Origin: Pseudomonas azadiae
GTDB lineage: Bacteria; Pseudomonadota; Gammaproteobacteria; Pseudomonadales; Pseudomonadaceae
Reading direction: 5' to 3'
Assembly (NCBI RefSeq): GCF_019145355.1
Contig: NZ_JAHSTY010000001.1
Span: 186,001-250,000, forward strand
Length of the DNA stretch: 64,000 nt
Under the pieces are notes generated by a model. That model ran no database searches. It was given only the letters and a program-made list of their open reading frames with translations, and was not told the origin of the DNA. Positions 18,912 to 26,845 of this stretch are shown piece by piece. Numbering within the stretch: the stretch's first letter is position 1; the number at the start of each line of letters is the position of its first letter. Both the position numbers and the translations under genes were made by a program.

Positions 18912-20594
18912 TCAGAGGGTGGACAGGAACGTGCTGTTGTTGGCCTGCCATTCGATGATGTCAATGCGGATACGTTTTTTGTCGAGCTTGCCGACACTGG
19001 TCTTGGGAATTTCAGTAACAACGGCGATCTGGCTCGGAATCGCCCACTTGCTCAAATGGCCGAGCTCCACGAACGGTTTGAGGTGCTCCTTGAGCTCGCG
19101 GGCCCCTATCACATGGCCATCACGCACCACCAGCAGGGCAAACGGGCGCTCGCCCCACTGCGGATCGGCGATGCCTACCACCGCTACTTCGCGTACCGCC
19201 GGGTGACGGCTGACCAGGTCTTCGAGGGCCAGGGACGAGATCCATTCGCCGCCGGTCTTGATCACATCCTTGATGCGGTCGCGGATATCGATCACGCCAA
19301 AGGCGTCCAGCGTGGCGACGTCGCCGGTGTGCATCCAGCCGCCGGCCCATAGTTCGGCGCCCTTCTGCGGCTCCCGGTAATACCCTTCGGTCAGCCACGG
19401 CGCGCGCAGCACCAGCTCGCCCTGAGACTCGCCGTCGGCGGGCAGAAAGTTGCCCTCGCCGTCCATGATCGCCGCTTCCACCAAGGGCCCGGGCACACCG
19501 GCCTTGATGCGGTAAGTGGTGCGTTCATCCTCGGTGCCGGCCATCAGCTCTTCGTTAAGGTGGGCGCAGGACACCAGCGGCCCGGTTTCGGACATGCCGT
19601 AGGCCGCGGTCAACTGAATGCCCCGGGCTTTGGACGCTTCATACAGCGTACGGTTGAGCGCGCTGCCGCCAATGACGATTTTCCAGCCGCCGAAATCCAC
19701 GTCCTGGGCAGCCTTGGCGTTGAGTAACATTTGCAGGATGGTCGGCACGCAGTGGGAAAAGGTGACCTTCTCTTTGCGCCACAGCGCCACCAGGTATTCA
19801 GGGTCGTAGCGGCCGGGGTAAACCTGTTTCAGACCCAGCATGGTGGCCACGTAAGGCAAGCCCCAGGCATGCACGTGGAACATTGGCGTGATCGGCATGT
19901 ACACGTCGTTGGTGCCCAGCAGGCGCACGCTGTCGACGCTGCCCATGATGGTCGCCACGCCGATGGTGTGCAGCACCAGTTGGCGATGGGTGAAGTACAC
20001 GCCCTTGGGGTTGCCGGTGGTACCCGTGGTGTAGAAGGTGGTGGCGACGGAGTGTTCGTCGAAGTCCTGGAAGTCGTATGTCGGGCTGGCGGCGGCGAGC
20101 AGGGTTTCGTACTCGCCCACCAGGTCGGGCAGCTCGGCGGTCCTGGATTCGCCGTCGGTGAGCAGCAGGGTCTTGTCGACGGTGGTGAGCTGCCCGGCGA
20201 TGGCTTGGTAAAGCCCCACGAACTCACTGTTGACCAGCACGAAGCGGTCTTCGGCGTGGTTCATGGTGTACAGGATCTGTTCCGGCGACAGGCGCACGTT
20301 GATGGTGTGGATCACCGCGCCGATCATCGGGATGGCAAACATGCATTCCAGGTAGCGATGGCTGTCCCAGTCCATCACCGCCACTGTATCACCGGCCTTG
20401 ACCCCGGCCGCGGTCAGCACATTGGCCAGGCGCGCGACCCGTTCGATCAGGGTCGGGTAGGTGTAGCGCAGTTTGTCGCGGTAGACGATTTCCCGGGTCT
20501 TCTCGTAGCGGGTCCCGGACATCAGCAGGCGCTTGATCAAGAGCGGGTATTGATACGCACCTTCGGCGGGCGGAATGACACGGGTCTGCAACAT
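18912..20594 (-). CDS. Medium-/long-chain fatty-acid--CoA ligase (AMP-binding)
   Basis: This is a 560-residue ANL-superfamily enzyme that activates a carboxylic acid with ATP and CoA. Motifs seen: P-loop YTTGTTGNPKGV (~residue 193), AYGMSETGP (~334), HTGDVATLDAFGVIDIRDR (~420) and the C-terminal SVGKLDKKRIR lysine (~542). Sequence style resembles the AlkK/medium-chain group. It lies upstream of the DUF1302-DUF1329 genes on the same strand; similar gene groups occur in other pseudomonads. Substrate chain length cannot be read from sequence. Confidence 0.88.
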   Translation of the reverse strand: MLQTRVIPPAEGAYQYPLLIKRLLMSGTRYEKTREIVYRDKLRYTYPTLIERVARLANVLTAAGVKAGDTVAVMDWDSHRYLECMFAIPMIGAVIHTINVRLSPEQILYTMNHAEDRFVLVNSEFVGLYQAIAGQLTTVDKTLLLTDGESRTAELPDLVGEYETLLAAASPTYDFQDFDEHSVATTFYTTGTTGNPKGVYFTHRQLVLHTIGVATIMGSVDSVRLLGTNDVYMPITPMFHVHAWGLPYVATMLGLKQVYPGRYDPEYLVALWRKEKVTFSHCVPTILQMLLNAKAAQDVDFGGWKIVIGGSALNRTLYEASKARGIQLTAAYGMSETGPLVSCAHLNEELMAGTEDERTTYRIKAGVPGPLVEAAIMDGEGNFLPADGESQGELVLRAPWLTEGYYREPQKGAELWAGGWMHTGDVATLDAFGVIDIRDRIKDVIKTGGEWISSLALEDLVSRHPAVREVAVVGIADPQWGERPFALLVVRDGHVIGARELKEHLKPFVELGHLSKWAIPSQIAVVTEIPKTSVGKLDKKRIRIDIIEWQANNSTFLSTL

Positions 20595-20741
20595 ACGAAT
20601 CCCTTTTATGACTGCACGGTCTTGGCTTGAAGACCTGCACTTTAGAGACCTTATGTTTCAGCCAAATCAGCCAAAGGAATGATTTGTAGGAGGCAGTGAA
20701 TGCTAGCTTTAAGCCATCGTCATGATTCTGCGAACATCCAA

Positions 20742-20831
20742 TGTGGAAGCTGGCTTGCCTGCGATGGCGGTGTACCAGTCAATGGAGATGCAGGCTGATA
20801 CATGGCCATCGCAGGCAAGCCAGCTCCCACA
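20742..20831. repeat. REPIN (GTGGGAGCTGGCTTGCC type)
   Basis: Inverted arms TGTGGAAGCTGGCTTGCCTG and its mirror ending at 20831 flank ~45 nt. The left arm has one G-to-A change. It sits between the start of the acyl-CoA ligase gene and the end of the exporter gene. Confidence 0.9.
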
Positions 20832-20859
20832 TTTTGGCCGTGCCACTCAAGAACTGTGT

Positions 20860-21492
20860 CTATTTCATGCTGGTAAAGGCCAACTTCACGCCGATGGCAA
20901 TCAACACCGCTCCCATCGTCCGATCAAACCAATGCCCCATCCGCGCGAACCCGGCGCGCACGCGCTGCTGGCTGAAGAGCATGGCCACCAGGCAGAACCA
21001 CAGCGCCGTCGCCACCGCCAGGTACACACCGTAACCGGCCTGGATCGCCAGCGGCGTGTGCGGGTTGATCACCACGGTGAACAGGGAGAGGAAGAACAAC
21101 GTAGCCTTGGGGTTCAAGCCATTGGTCACGAAGCCTGCGGTAAACGCGCCGCGCGGGGTGCGTTCGCCCGCTTCGCGGTGCAATTCTCCCTCGGCCGCAG
21201 GCTTGGCTGGCTGCGCGCGCAGGGCTTTGAAGCCGATATACAGCAGGTATGCCGCCGCGGCCCATTTCAACGCATTGAACAGCACGATGGACTGGGACAC
21301 GATCAAGCCGATACCGAGCAGCGAGTAGCCCACATGCAGAAAAATCGCCGAGCCCACGCCCAGTGCGGTCCAGGTCCCGGCGCGGCGGCCGTGGGTCACG
21401 CTTTCACGTACCACCACCGCGAAATCCGGGCCGGGGCTGGCCACCGCCAACAGGTGAATCAGGGCTACGGTCAAAAACTCGGCGGCGTACAT
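20860..21492 (-). CDS. LysE/RhtB-family transporter
   Basis: This 210-residue inner-membrane protein has six hydrophobic segments and the family signature LLAVASPGPDFAVVVRESV (~12-30). It probably exports an amino acid or derivative. I use ATG 21492, which has GGGAG five bases upstream; ATG 21504 (MGVS...) is in frame but overlaps that ribosome-binding site. The protein is distinct from the LysE at 7763-8401. It is divergent from the hydroxyacid dehydrogenase gene. Substrate unknown. Confidence 0.85.
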   Translation of the reverse strand: MYAAEFLTVALIHLLAVASPGPDFAVVVRESVTHGRRAGTWTALGVGSAIFLHVGYSLLGIGLIVSQSIVLFNALKWAAAAYLLYIGFKALRAQPAKPAAEGELHREAGERTPRGAFTAGFVTNGLNPKATLFFLSLFTVVINPHTPLAIQAGYGVYLAVATALWFCLVAMLFSQQRVRAGFARMGHWFDRTMGAVLIAIGVKLAFTSMK

Positions 21493-21577
21493 GCTCACTC
21501 CCATTACGTAACGGATTATTTCATCTGGTAGGCTCGGCAGATTACGCCTTCGAACCCTGTCGCAAAAGGTACAGTTG

Positions 21578-22543
21578 ATGCCGAACAATCGCCGCGCCGT
21601 CTTCCTTGATCACCCGTCTCTGGACCTGGGAGACCTTGACCTCAGCGAACTGCGCGACAGCTTCAGCGCGCTTGAGCTATTCGAGCAGACGACCGCGCAG
21701 AATGTGCTCGAACGCCTCCAAGGCGCCCAAGTGGCAATCAGCAACAAAATCCCACTCAACGGTGAAACACTGGCTGCCTGCCCGGAACTCAAGCTGATCC
21801 TGGTGTCGGCCACCGGCACCAACAATATCGACCTTGACGCCGCCCGCGCCCATGGCATCTGCGTCAGCAACTGCCAGGGCTACGGCACGCCGTCGGTGGC
21901 GCAGCACACGATCATGCTGTTGCTCAACCTGACGACACGCTTGAAGGACTATCAACGGGACGTGAGCGCCGGCAAGTGGCAGGAGGCCAAGCAGTTCTGC
22001 CTGCTGGACCACCCGATTGTCGAGTTGCAAGGCAAAACCCTCGGTCTGCTGGGCCATGGTGAACTGGGCAGTGCCGTCGCGCGCCTGGCCGAAGCCTTTG
22101 GCATGCGCGTACTGCTCGGCGCAATCCCCGGGCGCCCTGCTCGCACTGATCGCGTGCCGCTGGACGAACTGTTGGCGCAGGTCGACGCGCTGACCTTGCA
22201 CTGTCCGCTCAACGAACACACCCGCGATTTTATCGGCGCCCGTGAACTGGCGCTGCTCAAGCCCGGCGCGTTTGTGGTGAACACCGCACGCGGCGGCTTG
22301 ATCAACGAACAGGCGCTGGCGGATGCGTTGCGCAGTGGCCACTTGGGCGGCGCGGCGACTGATGTGCTGAGTGTGGAACCACCGGTCAACGGCAACCCGC
22401 TGCTGGCCGGTGATATTCCTCGGCTGATCGTTACGCCGCACAACGCCTGGGGCAGCCGCGAAGCGCGCCAGCGCATCGTCGGCCAGTTGGCGGAAAACGC
22501 CCGAGGCTTTTTCAGCGGCGCCCCGCTGCGCGTCGTGAGTTGA
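21578..22543 (+). CDS. D-2-hydroxyacid dehydrogenase (glycerate dehydrogenase/HprA-like)
   Basis: This 321-residue NAD(P)-dependent enzyme is of the D-isomer-specific 2-hydroxyacid dehydrogenase family. The Rossmann motif GLLGHGELGSAV is at ~148-159, the catalytic Arg lies in NTARGGLINEQAL (~233), and the catalytic His is in VTPHNAWGS (~286). It resembles hydroxypyruvate reductase/glycerate dehydrogenase, but the substrate is not fixed by sequence. ATG 21578 is chosen; the preceding codon is TTG, and AAAGG lies about 10 nt upstream. Confidence 0.85.
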   Translation: MPNNRRAVFLDHPSLDLGDLDLSELRDSFSALELFEQTTAQNVLERLQGAQVAISNKIPLNGETLAACPELKLILVSATGTNNIDLDAARAHGICVSNCQGYGTPSVAQHTIMLLLNLTTRLKDYQRDVSAGKWQEAKQFCLLDHPIVELQGKTLGLLGHGELGSAVARLAEAFGMRVLLGAIPGRPARTDRVPLDELLAQVDALTLHCPLNEHTRDFIGARELALLKPGAFVVNTARGGLINEQALADALRSGHLGGAATDVLSVEPPVNGNPLLAGDIPRLIVTPHNAWGSREARQRIVGQLAENARGFFSGAPLRVVS

Positions 22544-22573
22544 TAAACTGCGCCCCTTTTCAAGGAGCAGACC

Positions 22574-23572
22574 ATGGATCCGCGCAGTGAAGTACTGCTT
22601 CGCCAGGCCGAACTTTTTCAGGGCAAGCTGCTGCTGGTGGGTTTGCCTGCCGATGATTTACTGGGGCGCTTGCCCGACGCTCACGGCTGGTGCTGGCATG
22701 CCGGCGACCAGGCAGCGCTTGACGCCCGCTTTCCGGAGCGCAGCCAGTTCGGCGTGAACGTGCCCGAGCGCGAGTTTGACGCGGCGGTGATCTTCCTGCC
22801 CAAGTCCAAGGAACTCACCGACTACCTGCTCAATGCGGTGGCCGCGCGCCTGCCCGGCGCCGAGCTGTTCCTGGTGGGGGAGAAAAAAGGCGGCATCGAA
22901 AGCGCCGCCAAGCAACTGGCCCCCTTCGGCAAGCCGCGCAAACTCGACAGCGCGCGGCATTGCCAGCTGTGGCAAATCACCGTGGCCAACGCTCCGCAGG
23001 CCGTCGAGCTGGAGAGCCTGGCGCAGGTCTTCGAAGTGCCCTTGGCCGAAGGCCCTTTGAAAGTAGTGAGTTTGCCGGGTGTGTTCAGCCACGGCCGTCT
23101 GGATCGCGGCACCGAGTTGTTGCTGCAGCATCTGGACAAGCTGCCCAGCGGCCATCTGCTGGACTTCGGTTGCGGCGCCGGCGTGCTGGGCGCGGCAGTC
23201 AAGCGGCGCTACCCGCACAACACCGTGACGATGCTGGATGTGGATGCGTTTGCCGCCGCCAGCAGCCGCCTGACCCTGGCCGCCAACGGCCTGGAAGCCG
23301 AGGTGCTGACCGGTGATGGCATCGACGCGGCACCGCAGGGTTTGAACGCGATTCTGACCAACCCGCCGTTCCATGTGGGCGTACACACCGACTATTTCGC
23401 CACGGAGAATCTTCTGCGAAAGGCCGGCAAACACCTGGCAAAAGGCGGCGAACTGCGCTTGGTCGCGAACAGTTTTCTCAAGTACCAGCCCTTGATCGAA
23501 GAGCACTTGGGCATCTGTGCGATCAAGGCCGAAGGCAACGGTTTTCGCATCTACCGGGCCAAACGCGGCTGA
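22574..23572 (+). CDS. rsmC: 16S rRNA (guanine1207-N2)-methyltransferase RsmC
   Basis: This 332-residue protein has the two-domain RsmC layout: a degenerate N-terminal methyltransferase-like domain and a C-terminal catalytic one, with the SAM loop [10 protein letters not shown] (~196-205) and the N-P-P-F motif in [15 protein letters not shown] (~258). It methylates G1207 of 16S rRNA in the 30S subunit. The start is preceded by AAGGAG. It lies 30 nt after the hydroxyacid dehydrogenase gene and may be co-transcribed with it. Confidence 0.9.
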   Translation: MDPRSEVLLRQAELFQGKLLLVGLPADDLLGRLPDAHGWCWHAGDQAALDARFPERSQFGVNVPEREFDAAVIFLPKSKELTDYLLNAVAARLPGAELFLVGEKKGGIESAAKQLAPFGKPRKLDSARHCQLWQITVANAPQAVELESLAQVFEVPLAEGPLKVVSLPGVFSHGRLDRGTELLLQHLDKLPSGHLLDFGCGAGVLGAAVKRRYPHNTVTMLDVDAFAAASSRLTLAANGLEAEVLTGDGIDAAPQGLNAILTNPPFHVGVHTDYFATENLLRKAGKHLAKGGELRLVANSFLKYQPLIEEHLGICAIKAEGNGFRIYRAKRG

Positions 23573-23629
23573 GGCCCGTTTGAAAAAGAACGCTTGCCGA
23601 ACGGGTTTTGCCTAGGCAGAATCCGCTCC

Positions 23630-23822
23630 GTCCTAGGGGAGTAGTCTCCCACGAGCGCCACGCTCGTCCGGCATACGTCAACATACTTGGTCAACAGACC
23701 ATGGCGTATGCGACCCAGGAGTCCGCACAGACGGACCGGGGTTTGACAAGACCTATGACACGCACACCTTACCCGGGGCGGGAAGGCTGTACGTGTCATA
23801 GCCGTGTCGACCCGCCCCTGGA
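23630..23822 (+). promoter_or_regulatory. yybP-ykoY manganese riboswitch
   Basis: The leader contains the conserved elements of this class in order: GGGGAGTAG near the 5' end (23637), GTTTGACAAGACCTATGACA (23741), ACCTTACCCGGGGCGGGAAG (23766), and a closing CCGCCCCT that can pair back with AGGGG. It ends about 10 nt before the UPF0016 gene, whose family is a common Mn2+-exporter partner. Mn2+ binding would be expected to turn expression on. Confidence 0.88.
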
Positions 23823-23832
23823 AACCTACCTG

Positions 23833-24417
23833 ATGCTGGATTCACTGCTCGTTCCCACCGCAATCGTTGCCTTGGCCGAAATCGGCGACAAGACGCAACT
23901 GCTCGCGCTCATCCTTGCCGCACGCTTTCGCAAACCCTGGCCGATCATCGCCGGCATCGTTGCCGCGACCCTGGCCAACCATGCGGCCGCCGGTGCCGTG
24001 GGTGCCTGGTTCGGAAGTTTCTTCTCGGATGCGGTGTTGCATTGGATCCTCGCAGCGAGCTTCTGCGCCACGGCGCTCTGGACCCTGGTGCCGGACAAAC
24101 TCGACGAGGATGAAGCCAGTACCAGCCGCAAATTCGGGCCGTTCCTGACCACGCTGATCGCGTTTTTTCTGGCCGAAATCGGTGATAAGACACAAATTGC
24201 CACGGTGATGCTGGCGGCGCAGTACCCAGAGTTGTGGCTGGTGATCATCGGGACGACCGTGGGCATGTTGATTGCGAACGTGCCGGTGGTGTTGGCGGGG
24301 AATTTTGCGGCGGAGAAATTGCCGTTGACCTTGATACGTCGACTCGCGGCGACCGCGTTTTTCATTCTGGCGGTTGTGGCGGTGTACAAGGCTATGCAAA
24401 GCAGCGGGTGGATCTAA
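23833..24417 (+). CDS. UPF0016/GDT1 (TMEM165-like) manganese exporter
   Basis: This is a 194-residue membrane protein made of two homologous halves, each with the metal-site motif E-I-G-D-K-T (AEIGDKTQLLALILAARF at ~12, AEIGDKTQIATVMLAAQY at ~116) and about three helices. UPF0016 proteins (MneA, Gdt1, TMEM165) move Mn2+ or Ca2+ across membranes. The Mn riboswitch directly upstream supports Mn2+ efflux. ATG 23833 was chosen because the riboswitch ends just before it; the frame stays open back to 23608 but that would translate the riboswitch. Confidence 0.92.
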   Translation: MLDSLLVPTAIVALAEIGDKTQLLALILAARFRKPWPIIAGIVAATLANHAAAGAVGAWFGSFFSDAVLHWILAASFCATALWTLVPDKLDEDEASTSRKFGPFLTTLIAFFLAEIGDKTQIATVMLAAQYPELWLVIIGTTVGMLIANVPVVLAGNFAAEKLPLTLIRRLAATAFFILAVVAVYKAMQSSGWI

Positions 24418-24429
24418 GGCGCTCAGTTC

Positions 24430-24475
24430 TGTAGTGAGCGGGCTTGCCCCGCGCGAGGCAAGCTCGCTCACTACA
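24430..24475. repeat. Compact REP hairpin (GTAGTGAGCGGGCTTGCC type)
   Basis: TGTAGTGAGCGGGCTTGCCC is joined almost directly to its inverse GGCAAGCTCGCTCACTACA, a shortened pair. It lies between the convergent UPF0016 and M48 genes and may serve as a transcription end. Confidence 0.85.
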
Positions 24476-24501
24476 AATCCAGCCATGTGCTTATCGGTGG
24501 A

Positions 24502-25320
24502 TCAGGATTTTTTGGCCTGCTGGTACAGCGGCATCACCTTCGGAATCGCCGCCTGCAACGAGGCAATCCGGCTGTCGGACGCCGGGTGAGTACTCATGAA
24601 CTCCGGTGGCGAACCTTCCGAAGCCTTGGCCATCTTGTTCCACAGCGTGATCGCCGCGTTCGGGTTGTAACCGGCGCGGGCCGACAGCTCCAGGCCGATC
24701 AAGTCGGCTTCGTTTTCGTTGCTGCGGCTGTTGGGCAAGGTCATGCCGTAGTTGGCCACGGTATCGGCCAGCGCCAGACTGTCCTGGCCGAGGCCGAACA
24801 ACGCACCGGCACCCTGCTTGGCCATCTCGATCCCATATGCCTTTGACATGGCTTCACGGCCATGTTCACGCAAGGCGTGGGCGATTTCATGGCCCATCAC
24901 CGCCGCCAGCTCGTCATCGGTAAGCTTGAGGTTATCGATCAAGCCGCTGTACACGAAGATCTTGCCGCCAGGCCCGCAGTTGGCGTTCATCTCGTCGCTC
25001 TTGATCAGGTTCACTTCCCACTTCCATTGCGCCGCATCGGGGCGGAAGGTGGGCGCCTGGGCAATCAGCCGCTTGGCAATGGCCTGCACGCGCTTGGCGT
25101 TGGCGCTGGTCTTGTCCAACTGACCCTTGCTGCTGGCTTCGCCCAGGGTCTGCTGGTAGGACTGTGCATACATCTGGTCGACTTCCTGACTCGACAGCAT
25201 GCTGAACATGTACTGCTTGCGCTCGACCCCAACGGCACCGCCGCTGGTGGTATTGACCGACTGACAACCAGCCAGCAGCATCGCCGCAACCAACCCACTT
25301 ACCGCCAATGACTTCTTCAT
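24502..25320 (-). CDS. M48-family metallopeptidase lipoprotein (LoiP/YcaL-like)
   Basis: This is a 272-residue protein with signal and lipobox LLAGC (Cys19) and an M48 zinc protease domain with H144-E-I-A-H148 and a third ligand in NENEADLIGLELSARAGY (~200). LoiP and YcaL are outer-membrane lipoprotein proteases that take part in envelope protein quality control. The start ATG 25320 (MKKSLAVSG) gives a clean signal peptide. It is monocistronic. Confidence 0.88.
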   Translation of the reverse strand: MKKSLAVSGLVAAMLLAGCQSVNTTSGGAVGVERKQYMFSMLSSQEVDQMYAQSYQQTLGEASSKGQLDKTSANAKRVQAIAKRLIAQAPTFRPDAAQWKWEVNLIKSDEMNANCGPGGKIFVYSGLIDNLKLTDDELAAVMGHEIAHALREHGREAMSKAYGIEMAKQGAGALFGLGQDSLALADTVANYGMTLPNSRSNENEADLIGLELSARAGYNPNAAITLWNKMAKASEGSPPEFMSTHPASDSRIASLQAAIPKVMPLYQQAKKS

Positions 25321-25496
25321 GAACACGCTCCCTGAAAACATGGCGGCTATCGTAGGCTCAGAATTGTATCGGCGCCAGATACACCAGAGGTTTAAACGCT
25401 GTTTTTCGGATACATTTCACTGATCAACTGGTGGAACGGCAGCGGCGATTGACCCACCCGTTCAAGGTTCAGGTTTTTTTGGCTACCCGAGGGCCC

Positions 25497-25570
25497 TATC
25501 GCAGGCAAGCCAGCTCCCACATTTGACCCGTGTTCACAGATCGAAAGGTGGGAGCTGGCTTGCCTGCGAT
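25497..25570. repeat. REP pair in reversed (tail-to-tail) orientation
   Basis: ATCGCAGGCAAGCCAGCTCC comes first and GGAGCTGGCTTGCCTGCGAT second, separated by ~25 nt, so the arms face the opposite way to those in the other pairs of this window. It lies in the 283-nt gap between the SRAP and M48 genes. Confidence 0.85.
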
Positions 25571-25603
25571 GAAGCCGGTCGACTCAGCGAAAAACGCAAT
25601 GAT

Positions 25604-26224
25604 TCAAGCCGGGGTCAGGCATTCCGGCCCGTTGAGCTTGGGATCATTGACAAGGTTGGCCAGGACCCGCTCGCGCAGCGCAGCAGGCTCGCTGGCCAGC
25701 AAGCCTTGCAACACCGGCAGCGGCGTCTCGGGATTGAGCCAGGCTGCCTGCCCCGCTGCATCCAGAATCAATGGCCGGCGCTGGCTCTGTGCTGCTTGCG
25801 TCACCACCGCCGTGCTCAGCCACACCTGTTCCTGCACCGGGTACGCTTCCCAGATCGCCGCAAAAAACAACGCGGAGCCCTCCCCCGGCGTCAGCCAGTA
25901 CGGGCGTTTGCGCTGGGTGCCGCGCCATTCGTAGAAGCCGTTGGCGGGCAGCAGGCAACGGCGCTGGCGGAACGCTTCGCGAAACATCGGTTGTTCGGCC
26001 AGGGTTTCGGCGCGGGCGTGGGCCGGCGTGCGCGAAAGATCAGTCAGCCACGGCGGCGTCAGCCCCCAGCGAGCGCGGGCCAGGGTGCGCTGGCCGTCGG
26101 TGGCGCGCTGGATCAGCACCGAATCATTCGGGGAGATGTTCCATTGGGCCTGCTGATCGGCCGGGAAGCCCGGCAAGGCCGCAAAGGCAGGATTCCAGCG
26201 AAACAGGGCATAACGTCCACACAT
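25604..26224 (-). CDS. SRAP-domain protein (YedK/HMCES family) with altered active site
   Basis: This is a 206-residue member of the SOS-response-associated peptidase family, whose Cys2 forms a thiazolidine crosslink with abasic sites in single-stranded DNA. Cys2 (M-C-G-R-Y) and the glutamate E99 (GFYEW) are present. The residue matching YedK Asn75 is His69 (AHARAET instead of NARVET), and that matching His160 is Ser147 (SQRRPLIL instead of HDRRPLVL). This leaves two of the four catalytic positions changed. The start must be ATG 26224 because Cys2 needs to follow Met1. It is monocistronic between REP elements and the DUF2007 gene. Confidence 0.85.
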   Translation of the reverse strand: MCGRYALFRWNPAFAALPGFPADQQAQWNISPNDSVLIQRATDGQRTLARARWGLTPPWLTDLSRTPAHARAETLAEQPMFREAFRQRRCLLPANGFYEWRGTQRKRPYWLTPGEGSALFFAAIWEAYPVQEQVWLSTAVVTQAAQSQRRPLILDAAGQAAWLNPETPLPVLQGLLASEPAALRERVLANLVNDPKLNGPECLTPA

Positions 26225-26260
26225 GGGGCAACACGACTCTTGGGTAAACCGACGGACAGC

Positions 26261-26521
26261 CTAACAGACCAGCACGTCGGGGAAGCTGTCGGGTTCATCG
26301 CCCGGTACGGGTTGCGCGCCGATGTACGCTGTGATCAGTTCACGGGCGCAGGCGGCCTGGTCGTTATCCACCTCCAGGCCCAGCAGGCCGAAGATGGGCA
26401 GCTCGCCAGTGCCGCCGAGCAAATGGCGACCCACCAGATGCGCCTCGATCCCTTCGCTGGCGAGCATCTGTTGCAGCAGCTCGCCTTCCATCAGGTTTTC
26501 CGGTTCGTAGATTCGCTGCAT
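26261..26521 (-). CDS. DUF2007-type small protein (putative signal-transducing protein)
   Basis: This 86-residue protein has the DUF2007 pattern MxxIYEPENLMEGELLQQMLASEG, then a short second half with GELPIFGLLGLEV. The fold is ferredoxin-like and resembles the N-terminal part of PII-related proteins; no biochemical role is known to me. The start ATG 26521 lies 11 nt downstream of the CPXCG protein stop on the same strand, so the two small genes probably form an operon. Confidence 0.8.
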   Translation of the reverse strand: MQRIYEPENLMEGELLQQMLASEGIEAHLVGRHLLGGTGELPIFGLLGLEVDNDQAACARELITAYIGAQPVPGDEPDSFPDVLVC

Positions 26522-26532
26522 CGGCGTACCTG

Positions 26533-26715
26533 TTATTCGTTTTCGTTGCGGGTTTCGAGCATCCACTCGTCGCCATGCACCTGCAGGTCGAACGTGATGG
26601 GGCGGCAGCACACCTGGCAGTCTTCTATATAGACTTGGTCCCCACCAGACAAATCCACCGTGGTCTCGACCTGTTCACCACAATAAGGGCAATCGTACGT
26701 AGCAGTTTCCAGCAT
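26533..26715 (-). CDS. CPXCG-motif cysteine-rich small protein
   Basis: This 60-residue zinc-ribbon-like protein has the cysteine pairs C-P-Y-C-G (~9-13) and C-x2-C-C (~33-36). The family is named for its CPXCG motif and has no assigned role. GGAGG lies five bases upstream of ATG 26715, which is clearly better than the in-frame ATG at 26727. Followed by the DUF2007 gene. Confidence 0.85.
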   Translation of the reverse strand: MLETATYDCPYCGEQVETTVDLSGGDQVYIEDCQVCCRPITFDLQVHGDEWMLETRNENE

Positions 26716-26845
26716 CGCAGCCTCCAAGGTGACTTGTGCGTATAATCGCCGGTCTATTTACAGGGTTATCGTTCGGCTGAGCCCATTACTCAGGCGCACC
26801 CTGGTATTTACTTCTACTTACCCTAGCCGTTTCTAACAAGAGAGC

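Noticed and set aside
23608..23832. N-terminal extension of the UPF0016 transporter
   Set aside because: The extension would translate the Mn riboswitch and adds no recognisable sequence; ATG 23833 gives the normal family start.
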